From assembly GCF_030408715.1 (NCBI RefSeq), contig NZ_CP047202.1:582287-646286 (forward strand): a DNA stretch of 64,000 nucleotides, read 5' to 3'. Numbering within the stretch: the first letter of the stretch is position 1; every line of letters starts with the position of its first letter. Below, one piece after another: positions 44,932 to 53,553 of the stretch. This DNA is from Corynebacterium confusum. GTDB lineage: Bacteria; Actinomycetota; Actinomycetes; Mycobacteriales; Mycobacteriaceae. The notes under the pieces were generated by a model that was not told where the DNA came from, did not search any database, and saw only the letters and a list, made by a program, of their open reading frames with translations. Both the position numbers and the translations under genes were made by a program.

Positions 44932-46014
44932 ATGACATCGGGGGATTGTTTTTCTAGGTTCGTGGCTGCCGTGACCCAGCCCGGAATCGAGATCGTGGAG
45001 GGCGCTTGGCACGCCGATTGGGATGCCGAGCGCGCGGCCGCCGGCTCCGGCCGCGACGAGTTGGAGCGCCTCTTCGACCTGGCAGGGGTGTTTTTCGGCC
45101 CGGTCAGGCACGCCGGCCGCCAGCGCCGGGTGCGCGCGAATGCCGCCCGCCACGGGCACTGCCTGCCCGTGCTCGACGTACTGCGCGGGGTGCTGCGGCG
45201 GGTGAAGAACAAAAACGATGCCTGGCGCATCATGGAAGAACTATCCGCCCAGCCGGTTGATGCCAAGGAGATGGCCGCGACTGCGCGGCGTAAAATCCAG
45301 GAGGCCCACCCCGCCCCGGCGCCGCAGCCAGGGGTGATCTATCGGCGTTCGGCTGAGGGGTTGTGGTCGATGCGTCTTATCGCCGATGCCGGCCTCGTCG
45401 CCGATATTAAAGCCCAGGTGCGCACCGTCGAGGATGCCCGCGCGGTCTTCACCGGCGGTCACGGCACCGGTGATGGTGCTGGCGAAGGTGCCGGTGCTGC
45501 CGCTGGTGCCGGTAGTAGACCTCGCGGCGGGGTGCGCGCGTCGGTTATCACGAACGTGGTCCTTAACCTTCAGGATTTCGGCCACCTGGTCGGCGGTAGG
45601 GATGCCGCGGATATTACCGTGCAACTGACCAATGGCGCGGTAATCAGTGGTGCCGAGTTGGTGACTCGGGCGTTTGAGCAGGTTGGCTACGTGGGGGTTT
45701 TCGACCCGGTGGCCGGGCCGGTTAATTGTTACCGGGATGAGCGTTTGGCCTCGTGGAAGCAGCGGCGCTTGGCGTTGATGGAGCATCCGGTGTGTGCTTG
45801 GCCGGAGTGTTTGGCCGGTGCGGATGAGTGCCAGGTCCATCACCTGCAGTCGTGGGAGTCGGGTGGGCCGACGAATGCGGCGAACCTGGCGACGTTGTGT
45901 CCGCACCATAATGGGGCCAACGAGGACGGGCCCGGGCCGGCGCAGAGCAGGGGCCGAATGGCGAGGGTTGGTGGCCGGGTGGTGTGGATACCGCCCGAAC
46001 GCGTGCCGGCCTAG
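44932..46014 (+). CDS. HNH endonuclease-domain protein, second copy
   Basis: A 360-residue protein of the DUF222/HNH type. The C-terminal nuclease finger reads CAWPECLAGADECQVHHL, then GGPTNAANLATLCPHHN. A Gly/Ala/Ser linker (about residues 180-200, GDGAGEGAGAAAGAGS) splits it. It is a shorter relative of the 511-residue gene at 11962-13497 and lacks the charged helix. The start is set by the leaderless promoter; the longer upstream frame overlaps the M20 gene in another frame and is rejected. It ends in front of a good terminator. Confidence 0.78.
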   Translation: MTSGDCFSRFVAAVTQPGIEIVEGAWHADWDAERAAAGSGRDELERLFDLAGVFFGPVRHAGRQRRVRANAARHGHCLPVLDVLRGVLRRVKNKNDAWRIMEELSAQPVDAKEMAATARRKIQEAHPAPAPQPGVIYRRSAEGLWSMRLIADAGLVADIKAQVRTVEDARAVFTGGHGTGDGAGEGAGAAAGAGSRPRGGVRASVITNVVLNLQDFGHLVGGRDAADITVQLTNGAVISGAELVTRAFEQVGYVGVFDPVAGPVNCYRDERLASWKQRRLALMEHPVCAWPECLAGADECQVHHLQSWESGGPTNAANLATLCPHHNGANEDGPGPAQSRGRMARVGGRVVWIPPERVPA

Positions 46015-46107
46015 CGCGCCGGCGGCAGAAGCGCAGCAAAGCAGTACAACACGCGACAAGACACGCGCCAAGGCGTCTACGGTTTGAAGACCGTGAACGC
46101 CCCTTCG

Positions 46108-46132
46108 GCGCGTTTAGGTCGCGCGCTTTTTA
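46108..46132 (+). terminator. Terminator after the second HNH gene
   Basis: Stem GCGCG/CGCGC with a 7-base loop, followed by GCTTTTTAT. An imperfect larger hairpin (GGCGTCTACGGT against ACCGTGAACGCC) lies just before it at about 46071-46101. Confidence 0.7.
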
Positions 46133-46147
46133 TGGTGCGCCCGGTAA

Positions 46148-46438
46148 TCAGTAGGCGACGGCGTCGGTGGAGTTGGGGTGCTTGGCCAGCGGGGTGACGT
46201 GGATCTTCATGTACTTGTACATGGGGAAGCCGGCGAAGATGTCGTGGAGGGCATCGTTGTCGGGGGCGTCGTAGATGGAGTAGTTGGAGTACTCGCCGAC
46301 TACGCGCCAGATGCCCTTCATCTTCCCGGCGGCCTGCAGCGAGCCGGAGTACTCCTTCTCGCGGGCCTGGAAATCGGCTACCTCTTCGGGGCTTAGGTGA
46401 TCGGGGAAGGTGACGTCCATTCGGGCAAGGAACAACAT
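46148..46438 (-). CDS. catC: Muconolactone delta-isomerase
   Basis: A 96-residue enzyme of catechol breakdown: it converts muconolactone to 3-oxoadipate enol-lactone. [39 protein letters not shown] and [14 protein letters not shown] are the family's conserved parts. AAGGA lies nine bases before the ATG. It normally lies in an operon with catA and catB; here it stands alone beside remnants of a regulator and of pcaJ, so the pathway around it seems to have been lost or moved. Confidence 0.88.
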   Translation of the reverse strand: MLFLARMDVTFPDHLSPEEVADFQAREKEYSGSLQAAGKMKGIWRVVGEYSNYSIYDAPDNDALHDIFAGFPMYKYMKIHVTPLAKHPNSTDAVAY

Positions 46439-46477
46439 GGTGGAAAATCCTTATTTTTTCGGTTGCGGATGGTCTAT

Positions 46478-46657
46478 TTAATTGTCGGGGCCCGCGTGCG
46501 CGAGGGCACGCGGAAGTTCGTTGCGCGAGCGGATCCCGAGCTTCCGTTAGACCCGCGTCAGGTGGTATTCGACGGTCTTGGTCGACAGGTAGAGCTCCTC
46601 GGCGACCTCGCGGTTGCTGGCGCCGTCGGCGACGGTGGCGCGCAGGGAGCGACGGTC
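46478..46657 (-). pseudogene. LuxR-type regulator, C-terminal helix-turn-helix remnant
   Basis: Only the last 59 codons of a LuxR-type DNA-binding domain remain: [20 protein letters not shown], then [13 protein letters not shown], a TAA stop, then [19 protein letters not shown]. The TAA takes the place of the aromatic codon usual in this motif, so a single change broke even the remnant. The upstream part of the gene is missing; the sequence switches directly to pcaJ on the other strand. C. glutamicum has a LuxR-type regulator of the beta-ketoadipate genes (PcaO), so this may be its relic. Confidence 0.7.
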
Positions 46658-47243
46658 AACCCGGGGGCGGCGTTTTTCTCCTCCTCGGATTCCTTCGGCA
46701 TGATTCGCTCGCGGGCGGTGGACGTGGCCATCTTGGGCGCGATGGAGGTCTCGCGCTACGGCGACCTGGCCAACTGGATGATCCCAGGCAAGATGGTCCG
46801 CGGCATGGGCGGGGCGATGGACCTAGTCCACGGCGCCCAGCGGATCGTGGTGATGATGTCGCACACCAACAAGCACGGCGCGTCCAAGGTGCTCAACACC
46901 TGCGAGCTGCCGCTGACCGGCGCGCAGTGCGTGGACCTGATCATCACCGACTACGCGGTCTTCCACGTGGACCCGCAGGAGGGGCTCACGTCACGGCGCC
47001 CAGCGGATCGTGGTGATGATGTCGCACACCAACAAGCACGGCGCGTCCAAGGTGCTCAACACCTGCGAGCTGCCGCTGACCGGCGCGCAGTGCGTGGACC
47101 TGATCATCACCGACTACGCGGTCTTCCACGTGGACCCGCAGGAGGGGCTCACGCTCATCGAGGTCGCCGAGGGCGAGACCGTGGACTCCGTGCGCGCGGT
47201 GACCGACGCGGACTTCGCCGTCAGTGACAAGCTGAAAGGCTAA
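46650..47243 (+). pseudogene. pcaJ: 3-oxoadipate CoA-transferase subunit B, truncated and frameshifted
   Basis: The readable part begins [20 protein letters not shown] and contains [20 protein letters not shown], the hallmark of CoA-transferase subunit B (PcaJ/ScoB). About the first half of the protein is missing. A tandem duplication with a 163-base period follows, which is not a multiple of three, so the frame is lost at 46990; the second copy continues in another frame to the true C-terminus (stop at 47243). If the duplicate were removed the frame would join perfectly. The gene would have transferred CoA to 3-oxoadipate, after CatC in the pathway. No functional product is expected. Confidence 0.8.
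46829..47153 (+). repeat. 163-base-period tandem duplication inside the pcaJ remnant
   Basis: Bases 46829-46990 and 46992-47153 are direct copies, 162 bases each as far as I can compare, separated by one base (46991). It spans CACGGCGCCCAGCGGATCG to GGAGGGGCTCACG. High identity implies that it is recent, or an assembly artefact. Confidence 0.85.
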
Positions 47244-47289
47244 GAAGCTAGCAGGCTAAGAGGCCAGAAAAGCGAGAAAGGCCAGCGCC

Positions 47290-47853
47290 CTAGGCGCCCG
47301 GCCCGATATAGCTTTCGGGCGGAGTCAGGCGGGTGATCGCTAGGTTGATGCGGTCCTCGGTGAACTCGCCGAGCGACATGCTGCGGTGTAGCAGCAGGCC
47401 CTCGTAGAAGGCGTCGAGCAGGTAGGTGGTGTGGGCATCGAAGTACTGGCCCATCACGTTGCGGCAGCCTTGCGTCCACTCCAACAGGTTCATGCGGTGC
47501 AGGGGGCGCCGCAGGGACAGGGTGTAGAGCTCGGTGCCCAGGATCAGCGTCTTGCGGGAGGCCGCGGACGCGATGAGCATCTGGGACAGGGCGGCGCGGG
47601 CATCGTCAAGGCTAGCGACGCTCGTGAAATAGGACCCGAAATCCGCCACGGAGCGCTCCGCGAAGACGGAAAAGGCGGCCGCCAGCAGGCCGTCCTTGTC
47701 GTTGAAATAATAGGCGATGGAGCCCAAGGACACGTCCGCCTTGTCGGCGACGACGCGCATGGTGGTGCCGGCCACTCCGTTGTGCACGATGGAGTCTAGG
47801 GTGGCATCGATAATGCGCAACCGGGGGCCGTACTGGGGGTTATTCTTGGGCAA
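47290..47853 (-). CDS. TetR-family transcription regulator
   Basis: A 187-residue regulator with an N-terminal helix-turn-helix (VAGTTMRVVADKADVSLGSI, then AYYFNDKDGLLAAAF) and a helical ligand domain (about 70-187). It starts at a TTG: GGAG lies six bases upstream; an ATG four bases further on the other side is out of frame. The gene reads toward the pcaJ remnant, and the two small membrane-protein genes lie upstream on the same strand. Its target is unknown; those genes are candidates. Confidence 0.82.
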   Translation of the reverse strand: MPKNNPQYGPRLRIIDATLDSIVHNGVAGTTMRVVADKADVSLGSIAYYFNDKDGLLAAAFSVFAERSVADFGSYFTSVASLDDARAALSQMLIASAASRKTLILGTELYTLSLRRPLHRMNLLEWTQGCRNVMGQYFDAHTTYLLDAFYEGLLLHRSMSLGEFTEDRINLAITRLTPPESYIGPGA

Positions 47854-47986
47854 CCATCGCTCCTCAACGCAGCCGAAACGCGGCCAACAACAAAACGGGC
47901 GGCCGCGGCAGTAATCCGTGTGCTAGGGAAAGTATAGTTGCCCACCCCGGACCGGCAAGCAGGGGTCGGGGGTGGTGGCGTTCAAT

Positions 47987-48277
47987 TTAGGCCTCGTTGC
48001 GGCGGGTATCCGGAACGGCCTCAGCAGCTTTGCGCTTGCTGGAGGAGGTGAAAATCTTCCACAGACCGAACAGGGCGACGATGGCCCAGACGGCCTCGGT
48101 GATGAACAGGCCCGGGTTGAACGGGGACAGGGCGGTGTAGACGAAGCCCATCGCGCCCAGGAAGTTCAGCGTCTGGTAGATGGGGGAGGTAGCGGTCAGG
48201 ACCTTGAAGTTGAGTAGGCCGAAGGCAACGACGAAGCAGATGCCGGCGATGATGCCAATTTCGTAGGAGAGTGCCAT
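47987..48277 (-). CDS. Small membrane protein of the CBU_0592 type
   Basis: A 96-residue protein with three predicted helices: IGIIAGICFVVAFGLLNFKV, YQTLNFLGAMGFVYTAL and FITEAVWAIVALFGLWKIF, then a basic tail. YQTLNFLGA and SPFNPGLFITEAVW match the CBU_0592-like family of unknown function. It is a paralogue of the next gene, 27 bases upstream, with which it forms an operon. The two may form one complex. AAAGGAAT precedes the ATG. Confidence 0.72.
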   Translation of the reverse strand: MALSYEIGIIAGICFVVAFGLLNFKVLTATSPIYQTLNFLGAMGFVYTALSPFNPGLFITEAVWAIVALFGLWKIFTSSSKRKAAEAVPDTRRNEA

Positions 48278-48304
48278 GAGGGTATTCCTTTCGTTCGTTG
48301 CGGA

Positions 48305-48574
48305 CTAGGCGGTGGCGGACTGGGACTGGTTCTTCCGGCGGTTCAGGAAGATCTTGATGATGCCGTAGAGGCCTAGCAGGGACCAGATGAGCTCGGTCCA
48401 GAACACCCCCGCGTTGAACGGGCTGGCGGCAGAGGCGGTCAGGAAGCCGGCGCCGACGAAGTTCAGGATCTGGTAGGGGTAATCGTCCGGCGTCCACTTG
48501 CCCAAGTTGAGCATCGCGAAGGCGAAGAGCAGGGCGACCGAGGCGATCAGCCCGAAGATGACCATTGCTGACAT
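48305..48574 (-). CDS. Small membrane protein of the CBU_0592 type, paralogue
   Basis: An 89-residue three-helix protein: VIFGLIASVALLFAFAMLNL, YQILNFVGAGFLTASAA and FWTELIWSLLGLYGIIKIF, then a Lys/Arg/Gln tail. The YQxLNFxGA and SPFNxGxFxTExxW patterns are shared with the downstream gene, showing duplication. GAAAGGACC lies before the ATG. Function unknown; members of this family occur as adjacent pairs in other bacteria as well. Confidence 0.72.
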   Translation of the reverse strand: MSAMVIFGLIASVALLFAFAMLNLGKWTPDDYPYQILNFVGAGFLTASAASPFNAGVFWTELIWSLLGLYGIIKIFLNRRKNQSQSATA

Positions 48575-48981
48575 TGTTCGACGGTCCTTTCAGAATGTGT
48601 GCGATATGGGAGCGCGACTAGCCGCGCGCAGGAGCGCCTCGCGGGTGCTACATTTATAGGCTCTAAGCTAGGTTTTTAATCCATGCGAAGTCGAACGTGC
48701 ATACGGTTTTGAACGCTTGATCTAAAGCGCAGGTAAATGGGATAGCCCCGCCCTTGAACGTACGATCAATTCAGCGCGTTTGCCCAGCTTAAACTACCTT
48801 GGGGTTATGGGCACGGAGGCCAAACATAGCCTCCCGCGCGCCCGTGGGGAAGGCCTCAACACCTCCCGCACAATTCGAACAGAACTTTAACCTAACGGAC
48901 GACGTCACCGGCCGGCGCATACGCGAAGCGCCGCCAGACGAAGTCGATAAAGAACAATCTGAACAGAAAAGGAGCCGAGCC
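48575..48981 (+). promoter_or_regulatory. Divergent control region with repeated TGAACG motifs
   Basis: A 407-base gap between diverging genes, with no credible gene. It has TTGAACGTACGATCAA (48754-48769), a 16-base imperfect palindrome (two mismatches), and about 65 bases upstream the related TTTTGAACGCTTGATC and TCGAACGTGCATACGG. Three spaced copies of YGAACG suggest a regulator-binding region. The operon downstream starts with AAAAGGAG and a GTG at 48982. Confidence 0.4.
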
Positions 48982-49470
48982 GTGTCACAGCAACCGAACC
49001 CGGACACCGAGGACATCAAGCTCCACGTCAAACCCGGGAAGACGCGGGCGCCGTTTTTCCGCTACATCCGCATCAACCTGCCGCGCCTGACCAAGGCCGC
49101 CATCCTGGTGATCGTGGCGCTTATCGGCGGCTGTGCCTGGGCCGTGCTGTCCAGCGGCTTCGACATCTTCGCCGGCAGCGACATCGCGCTCGGCCTGGTC
49201 ATCGCCCTGGCTGCCATCTTCCTGGTGCTGGGCCTGGTGACCAAGTGGCGCATCTGGGGCTTTGGCACCGTGGTGGCCGCCGCCGGCATCCTGGTCTATA
49301 TCGGCGGCCTGTTCGGCCACGCGCCTTTCGTCGGCAACGGCGCGGGCGTCTACCTCGCGGCCGGCTGGAACACCATGTTCTTCGCCAGCCTGGCCTACTG
49401 CGTTATCTACTGGGCGCTGAACTACGGCGTGCTGGTCGCATACCCGGATACCCAAGGATTTGAGGATTAA
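48982..49470 (+). CDS. Four-helix membrane protein of the Mo/cytochrome operon
   Basis: A 162-residue protein with a polar 35-residue head and about four membrane helices (LTKAAILVIVALIGGCAWAV, IALGLVIALAAIFLVLGLVT, FGTVVAAAGILVYIGGLFG and a final one ending NYGVLVAY). I do not recognise a family. GTG start at 48982 with AAAAGGAG seven bases upstream is chosen; a longer frame lacks a ribosome site. It is two bases from the next gene, so probably a partner of the cytochrome/molybdopterin enzyme. Confidence 0.65.
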   Translation: MSQQPNPDTEDIKLHVKPGKTRAPFFRYIRINLPRLTKAAILVIVALIGGCAWAVLSSGFDIFAGSDIALGLVIALAAIFLVLGLVTKWRIWGFGTVVAAAGILVYIGGLFGHAPFVGNGAGVYLAAGWNTMFFASLAYCVIYWALNYGVLVAYPDTQGFED

Positions 49471-49472
49471 TC

Positions 49473-50966
49473 ATGCTAGAAGAATTTCCGGTCTGGCTCC
49501 GCGTCGAGCACTTCGTCAACATCTTGTTCGTGACGCTGTTTATCCGCAGCGGCATCGAAATCTTGGGCACCTTCCCCAAGCTGCACCGCTCCGTGCACAC
49601 CCCGCTGGGCGGGCAGTGGGCGCAATTTTCCATTAAGCAAAAGCGCAAGCGCAAGTACTTCCCGGTCTCCGGCGAGTACGACGACTATTCGCCCGTCATC
49701 TCGCTGCCGGGCCACGGCGCCCTGGGGCAGGGCCGCTACTAGCACTTCATCAGCGTGATGGGCTGGGTGCTGCTGATGGTCATCTACTGGGGCCTGGTGC
49801 TGGGCACCGGACAGTGGCGCCGCTACTGGCCGGAGGACTGGGGTGTTTTCGCCCAGGCCTGGGACGACCTCATCCACTACCTGGCCTTCCAGATCCCGCC
49901 GGCGATGGACGGCTACCCCTTCAACGCCATCCAGCAGCTGTCCTACGGCTTCGTGGTGCTCATCCTGCCGCTGTGGATGATCATCACCGGCGCCTTCCAG
50001 TCGCCGGCCATCAACAACCACTTCCCGCGCATTTCCAAGCTGATGGGCGGGCGCCAGGTCATCCGCACCCTGCACTTCTGGGGCCTCATCGCTTACGTCG
50101 TCTTCATCGTCATCCACGTCGCGATGGTGGTGTTGCACGGCTACGGTCACGAGGTCTCCAAGATGGTCTTCGGCCACTCGGAGAACCCGATCGCCGGCGG
50201 CGTGATCTTCACCCTGGGCCTGTTCGGCATCATCGCCTTCCACGTCTGGGCCACGAAGACCTCGCTGGAGCGCCCGAAGGTCATCGAGCGCCTGCACAAC
50301 GTGGTGGTCCGCCCGCTCACGCGCGCGCTGCGTAAGCTGCCCTCGCGCCAGAACGCCTACAGCGATGCCGAGATCACCAAGGCGCCGCACCACCGCGCCT
50401 CGGGCATGCCGCCGTCAACGGAGGCCTATATGTCCCTGGTCTGCAACGACTACGAGGATGACTACGTGCTGGAAATCGGCGGGTTGGTCGAAAAGCCGAT
50501 GCGCCTGACCATGGCGGATATCCGCAAAATCGCCGACGGGCACTCACAGAACACGGTCCACCACTGCGTGCAGGGCTTTTCCTCGGTGGGCAAGTGGGAC
50601 GGCGTGCCGCTGTACAAGCTGCTCGACCTGGCCGGCCCGCTGGACGGGGCCAGCGACGTGGTGGTCCACAGCTTCCAGAACATGACCCGCGACGACGACA
50701 ACTACAACGGTTCCTACTACTACGAGTCCATGCCGATGGAAGAGGCCCGCCAGCCGCAGTCGCTGATCGCCATTGGCTACGACGGCGACGAGATCCCCAT
50801 CAAGAACGGCGCGCCCATGCGCCTGCGCCTGGAGACCTCCACCGGTTTCCGCTCGGCGAAGTGGCTGGACCGGATTGAGGTGGTCAACCGCTTTGACATC
50901 ATCGGCAACGGGATGGGCGGCTTCTTTGAGGACACCGATTCCTACGACCGCCTGCAGATGCTCTAA
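49473..50966 (+). pseudogene. Cytochrome b561-type / molybdopterin oxidoreductase fusion, split by an amber codon
   Basis: Reading on from the ATG at 49473, the frame meets TAG at 49740-49742 and then continues open, in the same frame, to 50966. Before the stop: LRVEHFVNILFVTLFIRSGI (haem-ligand His) and SVHTPLGG; after it: HFISVMGWVLL, three more helices with RTLHFWGL and HVAMVVLHGYG, then a sulfite-oxidase-like Mo domain with the Mo-binding Cys in VHHCVQGFSSVGKW. In relatives GRYWHF is expected where GRY-stop-HF stands, so TGG probably became TAG. The protein would be a membrane-bound reductase or dehydrogenase; a shortened Mo domain restarting at 49755 or a read-through product are possible. 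A sequencing error cannot be excluded. Confidence 0.75.
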
Positions 50967-50978
50967 GGAGGACACACC

Positions 50979-51668
50979 ATGTCACGAGCGTTATACCAAG
51001 ACATTTTCCTAAGCCCCGAGCAGCAGCAGCGCGTGCGCGACTACCTCCACGAGGTCGACTTCCACCTGCCGGGCGCCACTCCGGACGACTTCGAGATCAA
51101 CCCGCGCGCCCGCTACCTGGGCTACATGTTCCAGGCCGAGGACCTAGAATCCTTCGGCGTGGGCCTGCAGTGCACCCGCGCCGGCATGGAGGACCAGCGC
51201 ACCTTCATCCGGGTAAGCCGCGGGCAGCTCCTCGGCGAGGACGATGCCCCGCGCCTGCCCGTCAACGACCCGGTCCTGGCGCGCGAGGCCATGACCCTGG
51301 ATCGTTTCTACCGCGCCGAGGACCCGCCGCGGCCCACCGGCGTGAACGCCTATGCTCACGATGCCGGCCTGCCCGGCGCCGACATGGACCTGTCCATGCT
51401 GGAGGAGCAGCTGCGCGACATCGTCGCCTTCCACAACGGCGAACCGGTGCCGGGCAACCAGGAGATCCTGGACCTGCGCATCTACTGGGGCACGCTGCTA
51501 GCCGGGCGCTACCCGCGGCTGAAAGCCCTGCGGGCGAAGCTGAGCGAGAGCCAAGCCGCGCGCCTGGACCGGCTGGAGGCCGATATCACGGCCCTGACCG
51601 GCATCCTCGAGGCGCTGGGCCTGCCCACGCTGGAGGACCTGAAGAAGCCGAAGCGGGAGGACGGCTAG
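50979..51668 (+). CDS. Uncharacterised protein of the Mo/cytochrome operon
   Basis: A 229-residue soluble protein that I do not recognise. The first part (residues 1-90) has aromatic and charged strands (YLGYMFQAEDLESFGVGLQC), the middle is Pro-rich, and the last 70 residues are strongly helical (LRAKLSESQAARLDRLEADI). No signal peptide or membrane helix. CTAAGGAGGACACACC precedes the ATG, 12 bases after the Mo-protein stop, so it is cotranscribed and may serve its maturation or electron transfer. Its stop overlaps the convergent Lrp gene by four bases. Confidence 0.6.
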   Translation: MSRALYQDIFLSPEQQQRVRDYLHEVDFHLPGATPDDFEINPRARYLGYMFQAEDLESFGVGLQCTRAGMEDQRTFIRVSRGQLLGEDDAPRLPVNDPVLAREAMTLDRFYRAEDPPRPTGVNAYAHDAGLPGADMDLSMLEEQLRDIVAFHNGEPVPGNQEILDLRIYWGTLLAGRYPRLKALRAKLSESQAARLDRLEADITALTGILEALGLPTLEDLKKPKREDG

Positions 51669-52105
51669 CCCGCCCGGTGGTCGAAGACCAGGGAGGTGTT
51701 GGTGGAGGCCACCTCGGGGCGCGCGCTGACCACGTCCGAGATGAAATCCCGCAGGCTGGCCGCGGTGGCCAGCTGCACGTGCGCCACAAAGTCCTGGTTG
51801 CCGGCCACGAAGTAGACGTGGCGCACCGGCTCTAGCTGCAGCAGGTAGTGGTAGAAGTCCCGCAGGGCGCCGCGGGCGCCGGGGTGGAGGCGGATGTGGA
51901 TGAGCGCCTCCGTGCCCAGCCCGAGGGCCGCTGGGTCCACGTGCGCAGAAAAGCCGGTGATGACCCCGCGCGCGATGAGCGAGTTCAGCCGGCGGTGGGC
52001 GGTGGACTCGCTGACGTTGATGCGGTGGGCGAGTTCGGAGATGGGCAGGCGGGCATCGGAAGCCAATTCGCGGCAGATGGCCGCCTCAATCTGATCCAGC
52101 TGCAT
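51665..52105 (-). CDS. Lrp/AsnC-family regulator
   Basis: A 146-residue regulator: winged helix ARLPISELAHRINVSESTAH with RRLNSLIARGVITGF, then an RAM ligand domain (EALIHIRLHPGARG, VRHVYFVAGNQDF). It is transcribed divergently from dadA with a 134-base spacer, the usual arrangement for an amino-acid-responsive activator of a D-amino acid dehydrogenase. Probably regulates dadA in response to alanine or another amino acid. Confidence 0.82.
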   Translation of the reverse strand: MQLDQIEAAICRELASDARLPISELAHRINVSESTAHRRLNSLIARGVITGFSAHVDPAALGLGTEALIHIRLHPGARGALRDFYHYLLQLEPVRHVYFVAGNQDFVAHVQLATAASLRDFISDVVSARPEVASTNTSLVFDHRAG

Positions 52106-52239
52106 GGGGGTGTTCGTTCTCCGCGGTGGGGGATGCTTGCAAAATCAGGCGGATTCTGGGGGATCCCGCCAATGTGTACCCGATCACTCTATCCTCCGTG
52201 GATGATATAGGTATTCAAATCATCTGTGAGGAGGAGCAC

Positions 52240-53475
52240 ATGACTAAGGCTATTGTGGTAGGCGCCGGGATGACCGGCCTGTCGACGGCGTGGTACCTGC
52301 AGGAACACGGCTACGACGTGGAAATCGTGGACAAGATCGGCGTCGCCGCCGGCGCGTCCTGGGGCAACGCCGGCTGGCTGGCGCCGGGCAAGACCATCCC
52401 GCTGTCCAATTCCAGCCTGTGGGCCTACGGCCCCACCGCGCTGTTCGACAAGGATGCGGCGCTGAGTGTGCCCACCCGCATCGACCCGAAGCTGTGGGCG
52501 TTCGTCGCCCAGTTCATGGCCCGGGCCAACCAGCGCTCCTGGGACAAGACCATGGCGGCCCTGACTCCCATCGACAAGGCCGCCCTGGGCGCCTACGACG
52601 AGCTCATCGACGGCGGCGTGGACGCCGTGACCCACGAGGGCCCGTTCATCGTCGGCTTCGAAAACGACAACCAAGCCAAGGGCTTCTTGGACGAGGTCGA
52701 GGGCGCCATCCGCCACGGCCAGGAGATCCCCTTCGAAAACCTCAGCCACACCCAGGCCCTGGAATACGCCCCGATGCTCTCGGAGCGCGTCCAGACCGTC
52801 TACAAGCTGGGCGGCCAGCGCTACATCGAGCCGCAGTACTTCTGCGAGGCCATCGCCGAATCCTTCGTCGCCCGCGGCGGCACCATCACCACCGGCGCGG
52901 AGGTCACCGACGTCCAGTCCACCCGCAAGCCGGCCATCCAGCTGGCCACCGGCGAGTGGAAGCCCACCGACGTGGTGGTCATCGCCACCGGTGCCTGGCT
53001 GCCGAAGCTGGCCAAGTCCCTGGGCGTGCGCACCATGGTCCAGGCCGGCCGCGGCTATTCCTTCACCGTCAAGCCGGAGCAAGAGGCCAAGCACTCGGTC
53101 TATCTGCCGGAGACCCGTGTGGCCTGCACCCCGGCCCCGACCCGCGGCCGCTTCCAGATCGCCGGCACCATGGAATTCCGCGGCCCCGACGAGGCCTTCC
53201 AGCCGGGCCGCATCGAGTCCATGATCAAGGTCACCGCCCCGATGTTTAAGGGCATCGACTGGGACGACATCCAGGACGAGTGGGTCGGCTCCCGGCCCGT
53301 CACCCCGGACGGCCTGCCGCTTATCGGCCAGACCCAGGTTCCCAACGTCTACACCTGCGGCGGCCACGGCATGTGGGGCGTAGTACTCGGCCCCATCTCC
53401 GGCAAGCTGCTGGCCAAGCAGATCGCCACCGGGGTAATCGATCCCATCCTGGACCCGTTCGACCCGCTGCGCTAA
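52240..53475 (+). CDS. dadA: D-amino acid dehydrogenase
   Basis: A 411-residue FAD enzyme: VVGAGMTGLSTAWYL is the nucleotide-binding start, ASWGNAGWLAPGK is the DadA-type motif, and GLPLIGQTQVPNVYTCGGHG closes the FAD fold. It oxidises D-amino acids such as D-alanine to 2-oxoacids and passes electrons to the respiratory chain. GAGGAG is seven bases before the ATG at 52240; an upstream extension has no support. The Lrp-type gene faces it and a terminator follows. Confidence 0.88.
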   Translation: MTKAIVVGAGMTGLSTAWYLQEHGYDVEIVDKIGVAAGASWGNAGWLAPGKTIPLSNSSLWAYGPTALFDKDAALSVPTRIDPKLWAFVAQFMARANQRSWDKTMAALTPIDKAALGAYDELIDGGVDAVTHEGPFIVGFENDNQAKGFLDEVEGAIRHGQEIPFENLSHTQALEYAPMLSERVQTVYKLGGQRYIEPQYFCEAIAESFVARGGTITTGAEVTDVQSTRKPAIQLATGEWKPTDVVVIATGAWLPKLAKSLGVRTMVQAGRGYSFTVKPEQEAKHSVYLPETRVACTPAPTRGRFQIAGTMEFRGPDEAFQPGRIESMIKVTAPMFKGIDWDDIQDEWVGSRPVTPDGLPLIGQTQVPNVYTCGGHGMWGVVLGPISGKLLAKQIATGVIDPILDPFDPLR

Positions 53476-53511
53476 GCCCGGCTCGCAGCGCGCGCAAGAG
53501 CGCATATAAAG

Positions 53512-53548
53512 TTCCCATCACCTCCAACGAGGCGATGGGAATTTTTTT
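53512..53548 (+). terminator. Terminator of dadA
   Basis: Stem TTCCCATC/GATGGGAA around a short inner stem (CCT/AGG), then seven T. The T-rich sequence on the other strand is shorter, so it mainly serves dadA. Confidence 0.8.
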
Positions 53549-53553
53549 AAAAC

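Noticed and set aside
46397-47227. 276-codon frame as a single gene
   Set aside because: It fuses antisense catC leader, antisense LuxR relic, pcaJ and a frameshifted repeat; only the pcaJ part is meaningful.
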